Shown here piece by piece: positions 5,709-6,087 of a stretch of 6,087 nucleotides of DNA. Origin of the DNA: an uncultured Acidimicrobiales bacterium (lineage in GTDB: Bacteria; Actinomycetota; Acidimicrobiia; Acidimicrobiales; UBA10347); the NCBI GenBank assembly GCA_937942965.1, contig CALDGN010000163.1, positions 1 to 6,087 on the forward strand. Direction: 5' to 3'. The translations under genes were made by a program, and so were the position numbers. Position 1 is the first letter of the stretch. Each line of letters opens with the position of its first letter. The notes beneath the pieces are model-generated. The model saw only the letters and a program-made list of their open reading frames with translations. It made no database searches and was not told the DNA's origin.

Positions 5709-5745
5709 TGGACATTTGACGCCACCTCGTGGCTACAGATGTCCA
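5709..5745. repeat. 37-bp inverted repeat in the FAH gene leader
   Basis: TGGACATTTGACGCCAC (5709-5725) and GTGGCTACAGATGTCCA (5729-5745) are inverted copies about a CTC centre at 5727, with 14 of 17 positions matching. The outer TGGACAT and inner GCCAC blocks are perfect. As plus-strand RNA one mismatch becomes a U-G pair, leaving only a 2x2 internal loop, so a stable hairpin would form 9 bases before the Shine-Dalgarno of the FAH gene. It may instead be a two-half-site operator for both divergent units, the outer half-sites being 30 bp apart. Confidence 0.7.
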
Positions 5746-5754
5746 AATTTCGCC

Positions 5755-5760
5755 GGGAGG
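5755..5760 (+). promoter_or_regulatory. Ribosome-binding site of the FAH gene
   Basis: GGGAGG lies 6 bases before the ATG at 5767, with a second GAGG directly against the start codon. It fixes the start and sits shortly after the inverted repeat. Confidence 0.75.
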
Positions 5761-5766
5761 CCGAGG

Positions 5767-6087
5767 ATGAAGCTGCTGACGTACTCGATCGATGGAGCCG
5801 CAAGCTTCGGGCTGCTCGACGCGGCCGGGACCGGCATTGTCGACCTCGGGCGACGGATGGGCGGCATCGACGACCTCGGCGCATTGATCGCATCTGGCCA
5901 ACTCGACGAGGCCGCAGCGTTCGCCGGTGAGCCCGCTGACCATGCGCTCGCGGATGTCACCTACGAACGGCTCCTCCCCTGGCCCGGCAAGATCTTCTGC
6001 ATCGGCGTGAACTACGGCGGCCGAGCCGACGAGTACGCAGACAAGAGCGATGCCGCCTATCCGTCAGTGTTCGTCCGCTTCCCCGAC
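5767..6087 (+). CDS. Fumarylacetoacetate hydrolase (FAH) family protein, N-terminal part
   Basis: The first 107 residues are present and the gene leaves the window at the right edge. Residues 1-70 form the small N-terminal domain common in bacterial FAH proteins (MKLLTYSIDG, then GIVDLG). The catalytic domain then begins with PWPGKIFCIGVNY (71-83), the hallmark entry motif. The family includes 2-hydroxyhepta-2,4-diene-1,7-dioate isomerase/decarboxylase (HpaG type), acylpyruvases and fumarylacetoacetases. Divergence from the isomerase-dehydrogenase-LigAB operon suggests decarboxylation or hydrolysis of the oxidised ring-opened product. One oddity is GVNYGGRADEY: the position usually filled by histidine in NYxxHxxE is Arg86. 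I believe some FAH subfamilies share this form. The metal ligands lie beyond the edge, so the reaction cannot be settled here. Confidence 0.82.
   Translation, partial: MKLLTYSIDGAASFGLLDAAGTGIVDLGRRMGGIDDLGALIASGQLDEAAAFAGEPADHALADVTYERLLPWPGKIFCIGVNYGGRADEYADKSDAAYPSVFVRFPD

Noticed and set aside
5615..5893. A longer start for the isomerase
   Set aside because: It would run through the divergent promoter region and the FAH gene and would hide the N-terminal proline needed by CHMI.
1..6087. tRNA, rRNA, CRISPR, insertion sequence or attachment site
   Set aside because: I saw no spaced direct repeats, transposase motifs, terminal inverted repeats or tRNA-like cloverleaf in either strand by eye.

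Overview
The window is GC-rich, gene-dense bacterial DNA with no RNA genes, mobile elements or CRISPR array. Short intergenic spaces, TANNNT-type -10 elements, apparently leaderless starts and the gene families present suggest a high-GC actinobacterium, perhaps of the Acidimicrobiia. That placement is inference from style only; no marker gene is present.

Left part (1-2472). A crotonase-family gene enters from the left edge and ends at 253. It converges with a TetR-family repressor gene (832-266, minus). The repressor is divergent from a two-gene unit: a compact FAD-dependent amine-oxidase-like flavoenzyme (866-1942) and a DinB/EgtB-like four-helix metal-binding protein (1942-2472), whose stop and start codons share one base. 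Only 33 bp separate the divergent starts of the repressor and the flavoenzyme. Nearly all of it is a 30-bp inverted repeat that holds a second 12-bp palindrome, so operator and both promoters appear to be one element and both mRNAs are probably leaderless.

Right part (2469-6087). A four-gene minus-strand operon runs from 5614 down to 2469: 5-carboxymethyl-2-hydroxymuconate isomerase (hpaF type), the matching semialdehyde dehydrogenase (hpaE type), and the small (LigA) and large (LigB) subunits of a class III extradiol ring-cleavage dioxygenase. Divergent from it, a fumarylacetoacetate-hydrolase (FAH) family gene starts at 5767 and runs off the right edge. Together these read as a meta-cleavage route for homoprotocatechuate (3,4-dihydroxyphenylacetate) or a close analogue. 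LigAB would open the ring, the dehydrogenase would oxidise the semialdehyde, the isomerase would tautomerise the product and the FAH enzyme would act downstream. The hydratase and aldolase that would finish the route are not in the window.

The most unusual points are: a two-subunit LigAB dioxygenase where homoprotocatechuate clusters usually have a single-polypeptide HpaD; the symmetric operator with two probable leaderless promoters at 835-864; a 37-bp inverted repeat just ahead of the FAH gene's ribosome-binding site; and the uncharacterised pairing of a cut-down amine oxidase with a DinB protein. No stretch over 300 bases lacks a gene; the longest non-coding interval is 5615-5766.
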